In this document: one piece after another, positions 1 through 8,283 of the stretch
Position numbering within the stretch: the first letter of the stretch is position 1
Layout: every line of letters begins with the position of its first letter
Origin: Gammaproteobacteria bacterium
GTDB lineage: Bacteria; Pseudomonadota; Gammaproteobacteria; Steroidobacterales; Rariloculaceae
NCBI GenBank assembly: GCA_017577365.1
Contig: PKRJ01000009.1
Location: 1-64,000 of the forward strand
Length of the DNA stretch: 64,000 bases
Direction: 5' to 3'
The notes under the pieces: model-generated
Databases searched by the model: none
Told to the model about the DNA's origin: nothing
What the model saw: the letters and a program-made list of their open reading frames with translations, nothing else
Translations under genes and position numbers: made by a program

Positions 1-679
1 GTTCCAGATGGAGCCGGTCATGAAGCGGCTTCTCGAGCGCGGCCGGATCGTGTTCAAGCGGGCGTACTGCGACTGGAACCGGTTCCAGAAGTTCATGCGC
101 GAGTTCCACATGCTCGGCTTCGAGATGGTCGATATCCCGCACTCCGGCGCGAGCGGCAAGAACAGCGCGGACATCCGCATGGTCGTCGACGCGATCGATC
201 TCTGCTACTCGAAGTCGCACATCGATACGTTCGCGCTCTTGACCGGCGACAGCGACTTCTCGCCGCTCGTCTCGAAGCTCAAAGAGAACAACAAGCGCGT
301 GATCGGCTGCGGCGTGCGCAGCTCGACGTCCGATCTGCTCGCGTCGAGCTGCGACGAGTTCATCTATTACGACAATTTGATCGCCGAGCAGAAGCGTCCT
401 CGACGGCGAAGCGCGCAGCAGGCCTCGCAGGTCTCGGAGAAGCAGCGCGAGGCGTTCGAGCGGCTCACGGCGACGATCGCGTCGCTCGAGGAGGAGTACG
501 ATCCGCTGTGGGGCTCGGTCGTGAAGAAGACCCTGAAGCGCGTCTATCCGGATTTCTCGGAAAGCTATTACGGCTACCGCAGCTTCTCCGAGCTGCTCGC
601 CCATGCGCAGCGCGAGGGGCTGATCGAGCTCGAGCAAGGCGAGGGCGGCAACTACAAGGTTCGCTCCGCCGCGAGCTGA
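1..679 (+). CDS. NYN-domain protein with C-terminal OST-HTH/LOTUS domain (5' end cut by window)
   Basis: The reading frame is open to the left edge, so the true start and the first strand of the fold, with the first acidic residue of NYN (PIN-like) domains, lie outside the window. What remains is typical of the family: SGKNSADIRMVVDA around residues 48-61 and TGDSDFSPLVSKLKENNKRV around 79-98, both carrying the conserved acidic residues of a metal-dependent nuclease. After a basic linker, roughly the last 70 residues (from about LWGSVVKKTLKRV) fit an OST-HTH/LOTUS winged helix, a module that binds RNA. The family is predicted to act on RNA in the cytoplasm; the substrate is unknown. The nearest gene downstream is 164 bp away and unrelated, so the sequence shows no operon partner. 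Confidence 0.85.
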   Translation, partial: FQMEPVMKRLLERGRIVFKRAYCDWNRFQKFMREFHMLGFEMVDIPHSGASGKNSADIRMVVDAIDLCYSKSHIDTFALLTGDSDFSPLVSKLKENNKRVIGCGVRSSTSDLLASSCDEFIYYDNLIAEQKRPRRRSAQQASQVSEKQREAFERLTATIASLEEEYDPLWGSVVKKTLKRVYPDFSESYYGYRSFSELLAHAQREGLIELEQGEGGNYKVRSAAS

Positions 680-843
680 GCCGCCTCGCGATGCGCGCGC
701 CCGTTCCGACGGCGCTGCGGCCGGACGACACCCTACAGCCGCGTCGCCCTTCGACCGTCGTGCGCTGCTTCGCAGAAACGCGTAAGCGGCGGCGGCATAC
801 TCCGCGACGGCCAGGGACGGCCCCCCTTTGCGGAACCAGAGCC

Positions 844-1170
844 ATGTCCCGAGCATCGACGGTCATCAAAGAGGGCGTACGCATCATTCAGGGCACGCCT
901 ACGTCGCCGCTGCAGAAGCCCACGCTATTCCTCAACATCGTGCGGCATACCGTTCCCGGGGAGCCGCCGCGCACGATCGCGTCGTTGTCGATGGCGCGGC
1001 CCGGCCGGGCAGGTTATGTCATCAAGGAACTGATCGCGGATCTCGCGGTCGAGCCGAAAGCCGCCGTCGAGAAGGCCGTCGCGATCGCGAAGCGCGGCGA
1101 CGTCGAGGAGATTTATCTGAACGCCGACCTGTCGAAGCTGCCGTTCTTGAAATCGGCGGCTGCGGGCTGA
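844..1170 (+). CDS. Small conserved-looking hypothetical protein (108 aa)
   Basis: I do not recognise this protein. The frame is open further upstream, but ATG 844 is the first reasonable start after the 5' non-coding stretch, and the residues before it are low-complexity Arg/Ala sequence typical of a shadow frame. The product is soluble, with no signal peptide or membrane segment. It has a beta-like first half (QKPTLFLNIVRHTVPGEPPR) and a helical second half rich in Ala, Lys and Val. Codon choice (G/C at third positions) looks like a real gene. It stands alone: it is separated from the NYN gene and convergent, 10 bp away, with the YqgE gene. Confidence 0.55.
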   Translation: MSRASTVIKEGVRIIQGTPTSPLQKPTLFLNIVRHTVPGEPPRTIASLSMARPGRAGYVIKELIADLAVEPKAAVEKAVAIAKRGDVEEIYLNADLSKLPFLKSAAAG

Positions 1171-1180
1171 GCGCGCCCGG

Positions 1181-1936
1181 TTACGGACGAGTCGAGCGCG
1201 ACGCGAGCGGCGCGAAGACGTCGCTGCCGGTCGCGTCGACGCCCCCGAGCGGCGCTGCCGCGTGATCGCCGGAGCGCTGCTCGACGAGCAGCTCGTTGCC
1301 CGCGTGGCGCAGCCGCCGCCACAGCGTCTCGGGCTGCGGCGTGAAGATGCGCGGCGCCGAGCCCGACGTCACCGTCCAGAAGCCGTCGGCGATTTCCCGC
1401 GCGAGCTGCCCGGGCGCCCATTCGACGTGGCCCGCGAAGAATCGCAGATCCTCCGGACTCGCGTGGCCGAGCTCGACGAGCCGCGGCAGCGTCGACAGGT
1501 CGCCGCTCGCCCGAATGCCGTCGACGATGAGCGGCGCGGACGGCAGAAGCCCGAGAGGCGGATTGCGCACGAGGAAGACGAGCTGCGTCGGGCCGACCGG
1601 CCCGCCGCGGAAGACCGAGCCCGCGTACTCGACCGGCTCGAGGTCGGGGACGATCTCCGCGAGCTTGACCCGAGTCGGCCGGTTGATCGCGACTCCGAGC
1701 GAGCCGTTCGAGTCGTGGTGGAGCAGGAGGACGACTGTCTCGGCCCAGCTCGGATCGCCGATCTCTTGCGAAGCGACGAGCAGCACGCCTTGCGCGAGCT
1801 GCGGCTGCGGGGCCTGCGCCGCGGCCTCGCCGGCGAGTGCCCACGCGGCGGCGAAGAGGCAGGCGGAGAGCGCGTCGAGCACGAGCCTCCCGCGTCCGCC
1901 GGATCGTTTCGGTTCGGATTTCATGCGGAGCATCAT
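1181..1936 (-). CDS. YqgE/AlgH family protein with an N-terminal signal peptide
   Basis: The core from about residue 48 matches the YqgE/AlgH (DUF179) family: GVLLVASQEIGDPSWAETVV, then HHDSNGSLGVAINRPT, FRGGPVG and a FAGHVEWAPGQLAREI segment. Family members are usually about 185 aa and cytoplasmic, with no export signal. This one is 251 aa. It begins with a basic stretch (MKSEPKRSGGRGR) followed by a hydrophobic Ala/Leu segment and an AAAQA cleavage-like site near residue 45, so it is predicted to be exported. ATG 1936 is chosen; an in-frame ATG at 1924 is an alternative. The gene is divergent from aguA across 87 bp. The biochemical function of the family is poorly defined. Confidence 0.8.
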   Translation of the reverse strand: MMLRMKSEPKRSGGRGRLVLDALSACLFAAAWALAGEAAAQAPQPQLAQGVLLVASQEIGDPSWAETVVLLLHHDSNGSLGVAINRPTRVKLAEIVPDLEPVEYAGSVFRGGPVGPTQLVFLVRNPPLGLLPSAPLIVDGIRASGDLSTLPRLVELGHASPEDLRFFAGHVEWAPGQLAREIADGFWTVTSGSAPRIFTPQPETLWRRLRHAGNELLVEQRSGDHAAAPLGGVDATGSDVFAPLASRSTRP

Positions 1937-2023
1937 ACCGTCCCGCGCGGCTCTTGTGCCGGGGCGGCGCGGCGTTATCATTGCGCGCTTTCCCGCACTG
2001 TCCTCCCGGAAGAGCTCGAGGAG

Positions 2024-3076
2024 TTGAGCAACACAGAGCACTCGCCCGCGCAGCAGGGTTACCGCATGCCTCCGGAGTGGGCCCGTCACGAGGCGACCTG
2101 GCTGTCGTGGCCGCACAATCGCGACACGTGGCCGGGATGCTTCGAGGGCGTGGAGCCCGCGATGGCCGAGGCCGCGGCCGCTCTCGCCGAGGTCGAGAAC
2201 GTCTATATCAACGTGCTCGACGCCGAGCACGAGGCGCACGTGCGAAGGCTCCTGTCCCCGCGCGTCCCGCCCGAGCGCGTGCGCTACTTCAGGATCCCGA
2301 CGAACGACGCGTGGGTGCGCGACCACGGCCCGATCTTCGTGACGCGCGAGGGTCCCGATGCGCTGCTCGCGCTCGATTTCGACTACAACGCGTGGGGCGG
2401 CAAGTATCCGCCGTACGACCTCGATCGCGCCGCCGCGGCGCGCATGGCGGACGAGATCGGCGTGCCGCGCTTCGAGTACGACATCGTTCTCGAGGGCGGC
2501 TCGATCGACGTCAACGGCGCAGGCGCGCTGCTCACGACCGAGCAGTGCCTGTTGAACCCGAACCGCAATCCCGAGCTGTCGCGGGCCGAGATCGAAGGCG
2601 TGCTGCGAGACGCGTTCGGCGTGGACGAGATCCTGTGGCTCGGCGAAGGCATCGTCGGCGACGATACGGACGGGCATATCGACGATCTCACCCGCTTCGT
2701 AGGCGAGCGCACGGTCGTGACCGTCGTCGAGCCGAACGAGCGGGATCCCAACCATCGGGCGCTCGCCGCGAACCGCGAGCGGCTCGCGGCGTTGACGATA
2801 GGCGGCTTTCCGCTCGACGTGCTCGAGCTGCCGATGCCCGAGCCCGTCTACAACGGCGACGAGCGCTTGCCGGCGAGCTACGCGAATTTCTACATCGCCA
2901 ACGAGATCGTCCTGCTGCCCGTGTTCGCGTGTCCGCAGGACGACGTGGCCAAGGAGGTGCTCGCCGCGTGCTTCCCCGGACGGCGCATCGTGCCGATCGA
3001 CTGCCGTGCGCTCGTCGGCGGGCTCGGGGCGCTGCATTGTCTGACTCAGCAGGTGCCGGCGGTCGCCGGGCGGTGA
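2024..3076 (+). CDS. aguA: Agmatine deiminase
   Basis: Converts agmatine to N-carbamoylputrescine plus ammonia, the second step of the arginine decarboxylase route to putrescine. The family signatures are present: RMPPEWARHEATWLSWPHN near the N terminus, NDAWVRDHGPIF, EGGSIDVNG, GDDTDGHIDDLTRF, and GALHCLTQQVP at the C terminus with the nucleophilic Cys at about residue 339. Homologues start some residues before the GYRMPPEW motif, so TTG 2024, preceded by a GAGG stretch, is preferred; ATG 2066 falls inside that motif and is the alternative. It is the first gene of the polyamine operon. A hairpin followed by a T run overlaps its stop and may tune expression of the genes that follow. Confidence 0.93.
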   Translation: MSNTEHSPAQQGYRMPPEWARHEATWLSWPHNRDTWPGCFEGVEPAMAEAAAALAEVENVYINVLDAEHEAHVRRLLSPRVPPERVRYFRIPTNDAWVRDHGPIFVTREGPDALLALDFDYNAWGGKYPPYDLDRAAAARMADEIGVPRFEYDIVLEGGSIDVNGAGALLTTEQCLLNPNRNPELSRAEIEGVLRDAFGVDEILWLGEGIVGDDTDGHIDDLTRFVGERTVVTVVEPNERDPNHRALAANRERLAALTIGGFPLDVLELPMPEPVYNGDERLPASYANFYIANEIVLLPVFACPQDDVAKEVLAACFPGRRIVPIDCRALVGGLGALHCLTQQVPAVAGR

Positions 3077-3084
3077 CCCCTTTT
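3061..3084 (+). terminator. Possible intrinsic terminator or attenuator after aguA
   Basis: GGTCGCC at 3061-3067 can pair with GGTGACC at 3072-3078 (one G-T wobble), followed within two bases by TTTT. It overlaps the aguA stop codon and lies 63 bp before the next gene of the operon. It could partly separate aguA from the downstream genes. The stem is short, so this is tentative. Confidence 0.35.
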
Positions 3085-3146
3085 GCTCGGCCACGCCATC
3101 CCCTAACCTTGACCAATTCTCCTACCGCGCCGTTTTGGAGATCGTG

Positions 3147-4118
3147 ATGGGCGCCATTTCCAAGTTCATCGAGCACCACTTCCGTCATTTCAACAGCGCT
3201 GCGCTGGTCGACGCCGCGCGGGGGTACGTGCGGCATTTGGACTCGGGCGGGCAGATGCTCGTGACGCTCGCAGGCGCGATGAGCACGGCCGAGCTAGGGC
3301 TCTCGCTCGCGGAAATGATTCGGCGGGGCAAGGTGCACGCGATCTCCTGCACCGGCGCGAACCTCGAGGAGGATCTGTTCAACCTCGTCGCGCACGAGCA
3401 TTACGTGCGCATCCCGGAGTACCGGCATCTGACGCCGGAGCAGGAGCAGGCGTTGCTAGAGCGCAACCTGAACCGCGTCACGGATACCTGCATTCCCGAG
3501 CACGAGGCGATGCGGCGGCTCGAGAAGGTCATGCTCAAGCGCTGGATGGCCGCGGACGCGGCCGGCGAGCGTTATCTGCCTCACGAGTTCATGTACGCGG
3601 CGATCCGCGCGGGAGACCTCGAGCCGTACTACCAGATCGATCCGAAGGACAGCTGGCTCGTCGCCGCGTGCGAGGCGGATCTGCCGCTATTCGTGCCGGG
3701 ATGGGAAGATTCTACGCTCGGGAACATGTACGCGAGCCACTGCATCACCGGCGAGATCAAGAACCCGCTGACCGTGAAGTCGGGCATCGAGTACATGATC
3801 ACGCTCGCGGACTGGTACCGGAAGACCGCATGGGAAACGCCGATCGGCTTCTTCCAGATCGGCGGCGGCATCGCGGGGGACTTCCCGATCTGCGTCGTGC
3901 CGATGCTCGAGCAGGACCTCGGGATCGAGGACGTCCCGAAATGGGCTTACTTCTGCCAGATCAGCGATTCGACGACGAGCTACGGCTCGTATTCGGGGGC
4001 GGTTCCGAACGAGAAGATCACTTGGGGCAAGCTCGCCGTGGATACCCCCAAGTTCATCATCGAGTCAGACGCGACGATCGTCGCGCCCCTGATCTTCGCC
4101 TACGTACTCGGAGAGTAA
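3147..4118 (+). CDS. Deoxyhypusine synthase-like enzyme
   Basis: The full length (323 aa) aligns with the deoxyhypusine synthase (DHS) family: SGGQMLVTLAGAMSTAELGL near the N terminus, the NAD-binding SCTGANLEEDLFNLVAH segment, GGGIAGDFPI, and near the C terminus EKITWGKL with the lysine (about residue 295) that forms the enzyme-aminobutyl intermediate in DHS. Bacteria lack eIF5A, so the substrate is not that protein. Related enzymes move an aminobutyl group between amines, and a homospermidine-synthase-type role fits its place between aguA and speA. ATG 3147 is chosen because GGAG lies 6 bases upstream; a TTG at 3135 is in frame. The gap to speA is 7 bp. The product (homospermidine, spermidine or other) cannot be settled from sequence. 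Confidence 0.85.
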   Translation: MGAISKFIEHHFRHFNSAALVDAARGYVRHLDSGGQMLVTLAGAMSTAELGLSLAEMIRRGKVHAISCTGANLEEDLFNLVAHEHYVRIPEYRHLTPEQEQALLERNLNRVTDTCIPEHEAMRRLEKVMLKRWMAADAAGERYLPHEFMYAAIRAGDLEPYYQIDPKDSWLVAACEADLPLFVPGWEDSTLGNMYASHCITGEIKNPLTVKSGIEYMITLADWYRKTAWETPIGFFQIGGGIAGDFPICVVPMLEQDLGIEDVPKWAYFCQISDSTTSYGSYSGAVPNEKITWGKLAVDTPKFIIESDATIVAPLIFAYVLGE

Positions 4119-4125
4119 CGCACTC

Positions 4126-6111
4126 ATGGCAACCCGTCCCGAAGCGATCGAGCCGCAGCAGGAACGCGTCGGCTGGACCATCGAGGATTCGGCGGACCTC
4201 TACAGAATCACGAGCTGGGGCGAGCCGTACTTCTTCATCAACGATGCCGGACACGTCGCTGTGCGCGCGCTCGACGCGGCGTCGACGACGATGGACATCG
4301 TCGCGATCGTCAATGAGCTCAGGCGCCGCGGTATCAAGTTCCCGATCCTGATCCGCTTCCAGGACGTGCTGCGCGCGCAGGTCAAGCGCATCAACGAGGC
4401 GTTCCGCGAGGCGATCGCCGAATCCGGCTACGAGAACAGGTATCTCGGCGTCTACCCGATCAAGGTGAACCAGCTCCACGAGGTCGTCGACGAGCTGCTC
4501 GACGCCGGCAGGCCCTACGGGATGGGCCTCGAGTGCGGCTCGAAGGCGGAGCTGCTCGCGACGTTGCCGCACGTCGACAACGACACGCTGCTCGTCTGCA
4601 ACGGCGTCAAGGACCGCACGATGCTGACGCTGATGATCAACGGGCAGCGGCTCGGGCAGAACGTGGTGCCGGTCATCGAGAAGTACTCCGAGTTCACGGA
4701 TCTCAAGAACCTCGCGCAGGCGGCCGGCTTCAAACCGCAGCTCGGGGTGCGCGTTCGGCTCTTGTCGCGCGGGTCGGGGCGCTGGTCGGAATCCTCCGGT
4801 GCCGACTCGAAGTTCGGCCTCACCTCCACGGAGCTGATGCGCCTCGTCGACGAGCTCGAGAAGAACGACCTGCGCGACAAGCTCGTGCTGCTGCATTGCC
4901 ACATCGGCAGCCAGATCGCGGACATCCAGGCGGTGAAGCGCGCGACGAAGGAGGTCACGCAGATCTACGCGGCGCTGATCCGTCGCGGCATGAAGCTCAA
5001 GTATCTCGACGTCGGCGGCGGCCTCGGCGTGAACTACGACAAGGGGCACTACGAGGAGGATGCGGGCATCAACTACAGCCTGCAGGAGTACGCGAACGCG
5101 GTGGTGTTCACCGTGAAGGAGGTGTGCGATGCGAACGAGGTGCCGATGCCGATCCTCGTCACCGAAAGCGGCCGCGCGCTGACCGCGCACCATTCGGTGC
5201 TGATCGTGCCGGTCATCGGCGCGCAGTCGAAGGACGACTCGTCCGTGGAGCTCGTCGTGCCGAAGGACTACGAGGATTCGGTCCAGGCCTTGGGTCGCAT
5301 CCTCGACTATCTGCCGACGATTCAAAGCCCGGGCGAGCTGCTCGAGGCCTATCACGACGCGAAGGAGCGGCTCGACGAGGTCGGCACGCTGTTCACGCTC
5401 GGCTATTTGCCGCTCGAGCAGCGGGCGCTGGCGGAGGCGCTCTACTGGAGGGTTTTGAACCGAATTCTCAAGGCGGCCCAGCAGGACCAGGAGCTCGCGA
5501 ACTCGCCCGAGATCGCCGATCTCGAGGCGAGCTTGACGGATCAGTACCTGTGCAACTTCTCGGTGTTCCAGTCGATGCTCGACCATTGGGCGATCGGGCA
5601 GCCGTTCCCGATCATGCCGATCGACCGGCTCGCCGAGGAGCCGCGTCGGCGGGGCGTGCTCGTCGACCTCACGTGCGACTCCGACGGCAAGGTTCGTCAT
5701 TACGTCTCGAGCCGCGACAACCGCTACTTGCCGCTGCACAAGCTCGATCCTCAGCAACCGTACTATCTCGGCTTCTTCTTGATGGGCGCGTACGAGGACA
5801 TCGTCGGCGACGCGCACAATCTGTTCGGCCGCGTCGCCGAGGCCCACGTCTACGCCGACGCGGAGGAGCCCGGCAATTTCTGGATCGAGAAGATCATCCC
5901 CGGCACGGCGGTGCAGGACATGCTCGCGCAGGTGCAGTACTTCCCGAACGATCTGCACAGGCGCATGAGCGAGCTCGTCCGCGCGAAGATCCAGTCCGGC
6001 GTCGTGCGCCCGACTCAGGGCATGGAGATCCTCGACTACTACATGGCGACGTTCTCGGCGAACACTTACTGCGACTCGCGTAACATGGAGCGCGAGGAGC
6101 ATCGAGTATGA
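4126..6111 (+). CDS. speA: Biosynthetic arginine decarboxylase (PLP-dependent)
   Basis: Decarboxylates arginine to agmatine, the first step of this putrescine pathway. At 661 aa it has the length of the SpeA type rather than the inducible AdiA type. An alanine-racemase-like barrel carries YPIKVNQLHEVVD with the PLP lysine at about residue 113. It also has LGLECGSKAELLA-type barrel sequence, LLHCHIGSQ, YLDVGGGLGVNYD (phosphate-binding glycines), LVTESGRALTAHHSVL and the C-terminal CNFSVFQSMLDHWAI segment. ATG 4126 has GGAG upstream inside the end of the previous gene. The stop overlaps the start of the amidase gene by ATGA, so the two are translationally coupled. Confidence 0.95.
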   Translation: MATRPEAIEPQQERVGWTIEDSADLYRITSWGEPYFFINDAGHVAVRALDAASTTMDIVAIVNELRRRGIKFPILIRFQDVLRAQVKRINEAFREAIAESGYENRYLGVYPIKVNQLHEVVDELLDAGRPYGMGLECGSKAELLATLPHVDNDTLLVCNGVKDRTMLTLMINGQRLGQNVVPVIEKYSEFTDLKNLAQAAGFKPQLGVRVRLLSRGSGRWSESSGADSKFGLTSTELMRLVDELEKNDLRDKLVLLHCHIGSQIADIQAVKRATKEVTQIYAALIRRGMKLKYLDVGGGLGVNYDKGHYEEDAGINYSLQEYANAVVFTVKEVCDANEVPMPILVTESGRALTAHHSVLIVPVIGAQSKDDSSVELVVPKDYEDSVQALGRILDYLPTIQSPGELLEAYHDAKERLDEVGTLFTLGYLPLEQRALAEALYWRVLNRILKAAQQDQELANSPEIADLEASLTDQYLCNFSVFQSMLDHWAIGQPFPIMPIDRLAEEPRRRGVLVDLTCDSDGKVRHYVSSRDNRYLPLHKLDPQQPYYLGFFLMGAYEDIVGDAHNLFGRVAEAHVYADAEEPGNFWIEKIIPGTAVQDMLAQVQYFPNDLHRRMSELVRAKIQSGVVRPTQGMEILDYYMATFSANTYCDSRNMEREEHRV

Positions 6112-7043
6112 GCGGACAGGGAAACGGTTCGGCGGGGCCCGCGGCAGGGACCAAGCCGCTCGCCGTCGGCCTCGTGCAGATGGCGATGTCCGAGTCGCCG
6201 GACGAGAACCTCGCGCGCGCCGAAGGCTTCATTCGTGAAGCCGCCCAGCGCGGCGCGAGGCTCGTCGTGCTGCCGGAGCTCTTCCGCTCGCGCTACTTCT
6301 GCCAGACCGAGGACCCCGCACAGTTCGCGCTCGCCGAGCCCGTGCCCGGTCCGACAACCGAGCGCCTCGCGCAGCTCGCCGCCGAGCTCGACGTCACGAT
6401 CGTCGCGAGCCTGTTCGAGCGGCGCGCGCCGGGCCTCTACCACAACACGGCGGCCGTGATCGACGGCAAGCGCGGCTATGTCGGCAAGTACCGGAAGATG
6501 CACATTCCGGACGATCCCCGTTACTACGAGAAGTTCTACTTCACGCCGGGCGATCTCGGATTCCGCACGTTCTCGACCGCCGCCGCCGAGCTCGGCGTGC
6601 TCGTCTGCTGGGATCAGTGGTATCCCGAGGCTGCGCGATTGACTGCGCTGCGCGGCGCCGAGCTTCTGATCTATCCGACCGCGATCGGCTGGCATCCGGA
6701 GGAGAAGGACGAGTACGGCGAGCGGCAGCACGCGGCGTGGGAAACGATCCAGCGCAGCCACGCGATCGCGAACGGCTGCTTCGTCGTCGCCGTCAATCGC
6801 GTCGGATTCGAGCCGTCGCCGGACGGAAACGGCGGGATCGAGTTCTGGGGGCAGAGCTTCGTCGCGGCGCCGGACGGCCGCGTGCTCGTGCGTGCGCCGG
6901 CCGATCGCGAGTGCGTGCTCGTCGAGCGGGTCGACCTCGCCGACATGGAGGCGTTCCGGATCGGTTGGCCGTTCTTCCGCGATCGAAGAATCGACGCGTA
7001 CGCGAGGCTCACCGAGCGCTTCATCGAGGGCTCGGAGCAGTGA
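6108..7043 (+). CDS. aguB: N-carbamoylputrescine amidase (nitrilase superfamily)
   Basis: Hydrolyses N-carbamoylputrescine to putrescine, CO2 and ammonia, finishing the pathway begun by SpeA and agmatine deiminase. The carbon-nitrogen hydrolase triad is visible: Glu in LVVLPELFRSRYFC, Lys in YVGKYRKMHIPDDP, Cys in GVLVCWDQWYPEAARL. The motif YEKFYFTPGDLGFRTF is typical of the AguB subgroup. It is 311 aa, a normal length. Its ATG overlaps the speA stop (ATGA), and its own stop overlaps the next gene's GTG start, so the end of the operon reads as a chain of coupled genes. Confidence 0.95.
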   Translation: MSGQGNGSAGPAAGTKPLAVGLVQMAMSESPDENLARAEGFIREAAQRGARLVVLPELFRSRYFCQTEDPAQFALAEPVPGPTTERLAQLAAELDVTIVASLFERRAPGLYHNTAAVIDGKRGYVGKYRKMHIPDDPRYYEKFYFTPGDLGFRTFSTAAAELGVLVCWDQWYPEAARLTALRGAELLIYPTAIGWHPEEKDEYGERQHAAWETIQRSHAIANGCFVVAVNRVGFEPSPDGNGGIEFWGQSFVAAPDGRVLVRAPADRECVLVERVDLADMEAFRIGWPFFRDRRIDAYARLTERFIEGSEQ

Positions 7044-7828
7044 CGACGAAGCGCCGAAGCCGGGTTTCGTTCGGAATCGCGGCTGCGGCGCTTCTTGCCG
7101 CGGGGATCACGGCGGGGCAGGTGCATCGGGGTGCCGGACCGATGCCGGGCGGCACGTCGCTGCCGGAGGCCGAGTTCCACATGGCACGCATGGTCTACGC
7201 GACGCGAGGCGGCGGCGGCTCGCGGGGGTTCTTCATGCCCTGGTGGGCGATCGATTACCCGCAGGCCGAGATCAATTTCCTCCCCGCGCTCGAGCGCGTG
7301 ACGCGCCTCTCCGTCGCCGGCGACAGCCGGCACATCGAGTTGACCGACGAGCGTCTTTTCGATTATCCGTGGCTGTTCGCGCAGCAGCCGGGCCGCGGCG
7401 ACTGGCATCCGACCGACGATGAGGCGTCGCAGCTGCGCGAGTACCTGCTGCGCGGCGGGTTTCTCGTCGTCGACGACTTCCACGGCGACTACGAGTGGGC
7501 CGTGGTCGAGTCCGCGCTGCGCAAGGTGTTCCCGGACCGGCCGATCATCGATATCCCGGACGACGATCCGCTGCTCCACATCCTCTACGAGCTCGACAAG
7601 CGCACGCAGATCCCCGGCGAGCGCCATCTCCGATGGCAGCAGATGGAGGGCCCGCCGCGCTGGCGGGGCATCTACGACGATGCCGGTCGGCTGATGGTCG
7701 CGATCAACTTCAATATCGATATGGGCGACGCGTGGGAGCACGCGGACGATCCGGGATACCCGCTGCCGATGACCGCGCTCGCCTATCGTTTCGGCACGAA
7801 CTACGTGATCTACGCGATGACGCACTGA
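7040..7828 (+). CDS. DUF4159 domain protein, exported
   Basis: It starts at GTG 7040, which overlaps the aguB stop (GTGA); the longer upstream frame is a shadow. The 262-aa product has a basic N terminus and a hydrophobic signal (FGIAAAALLAAGITAG). The mature part fits DUF4159, a glutamine-amidotransferase-like fold: FHMARMVYATRGGGG, DYPQAEINFLPALERVT, LREYLLRGGFLVVDDFHGDY, FPDRPIIDIPDDDPLLHILY and a closing MTALAYRFGTNYVIYAMTH. In other bacteria the domain usually sits beside AAA ATPase/DUF58/von Willebrand clusters. Here it is tied by overlap to polyamine genes, which is unusual. Its role is unknown, and the linkage may simply be transcriptional. Confidence 0.8.
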   Translation: MTTKRRSRVSFGIAAAALLAAGITAGQVHRGAGPMPGGTSLPEAEFHMARMVYATRGGGGSRGFFMPWWAIDYPQAEINFLPALERVTRLSVAGDSRHIELTDERLFDYPWLFAQQPGRGDWHPTDDEASQLREYLLRGGFLVVDDFHGDYEWAVVESALRKVFPDRPIIDIPDDDPLLHILYELDKRTQIPGERHLRWQQMEGPPRWRGIYDDAGRLMVAINFNIDMGDAWEHADDPGYPLPMTALAYRFGTNYVIYAMTH

Positions 7829-7839
7829 GGCGACGGGTC

Positions 7840-7859
7840 CGCCGCGTGCGGCCGCGGCG
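7840..7859 (+). terminator. Weak hairpin after the polyamine operon
   Basis: CGCCGCG (7840-7846) pairs with CGCGGCG (7853-7859) around a six-base loop, 12 bp after the DUF4159 stop. No T run follows, so it may not terminate without Rho. Confidence 0.25.
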
Positions 7860-7893
7860 CGTCTCGCGAAACGACCCTCACGCGATCACTCCG

Positions 7894-8217
7894 TTAGGAG
7901 CGTTTTCCCCAGATCTCGTCCCACGCGGACGAGCCGCTTTCGGTCTCGTCGAGCGGCCGCGACTCGTCGAGGCGCCGCGACAGACGCGTCGCCGCGCCGA
8001 ATGCGCGGTACGCGAGCACGGTCGACAGGAGCGCAATCAGCCCGTAGATCGAGAGCGCCCACCACGCGGCCCGGGGCTCCGCCGTCAGCGCGTTGACGCC
8101 GGCGATCCAGCCGAATATCGCGGCGGCGGCGAATGCCGCAAAGTACATCCACGCATGATCGCGAGAGCGCCTCATGCGCTCATGACGCGCGAGCGTCTGC
8201 TTGACCCGGTTGCTCAT
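7894..8217 (-). CDS. Small two-span inner-membrane protein, unknown
   Basis: This 107-aa protein has a basic N terminus (MSNRVKQTLARHERMRRSRD) and two hydrophobic spans, roughly residues 23-43 (WMYFAAFAAAAIFGWIAGV) and 52-71 (WWALSIYGLIALLSTVLAYR), joined by a short loop. The C-terminal tail is soluble and acidic (LDETESGSSAWDEIWGKR). It resembles generic two-TM hypothetical proteins; I cannot name a family. It lies downstream of the TonB receptor on the same strand, but a strong hairpin separates them. An ATG start with GGAG a few bases upstream supports the start. Confidence 0.65.
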   Translation of the reverse strand: MSNRVKQTLARHERMRRSRDHAWMYFAAFAAAAIFGWIAGVNALTAEPRAAWWALSIYGLIALLSTVLAYRAFGAATRLSRRLDESRPLDETESGSSAWDEIWGKRS

Positions 8218-8283
8218 GCCGATTCTCCGTTGAGCTCGGACCTATTCTCCCATCAGGCGAGGGCCTCGGTCGACCGGGGAGGC

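Noticed and set aside
1262..2023. Long open frame upstream of agmatine deiminase, opposite YqgE
   Set aside because: Arg/Glu-rich shadow of the YqgE gene on the other strand; family homology begins only near residue 255 of that frame.
4057..6102. 681-aa minus-strand frame opposite speA
   Set aside because: Composition (Arg, Val, His, Leu, Asp repeats) is that of an antisense shadow; the plus strand has a clear SpeA.
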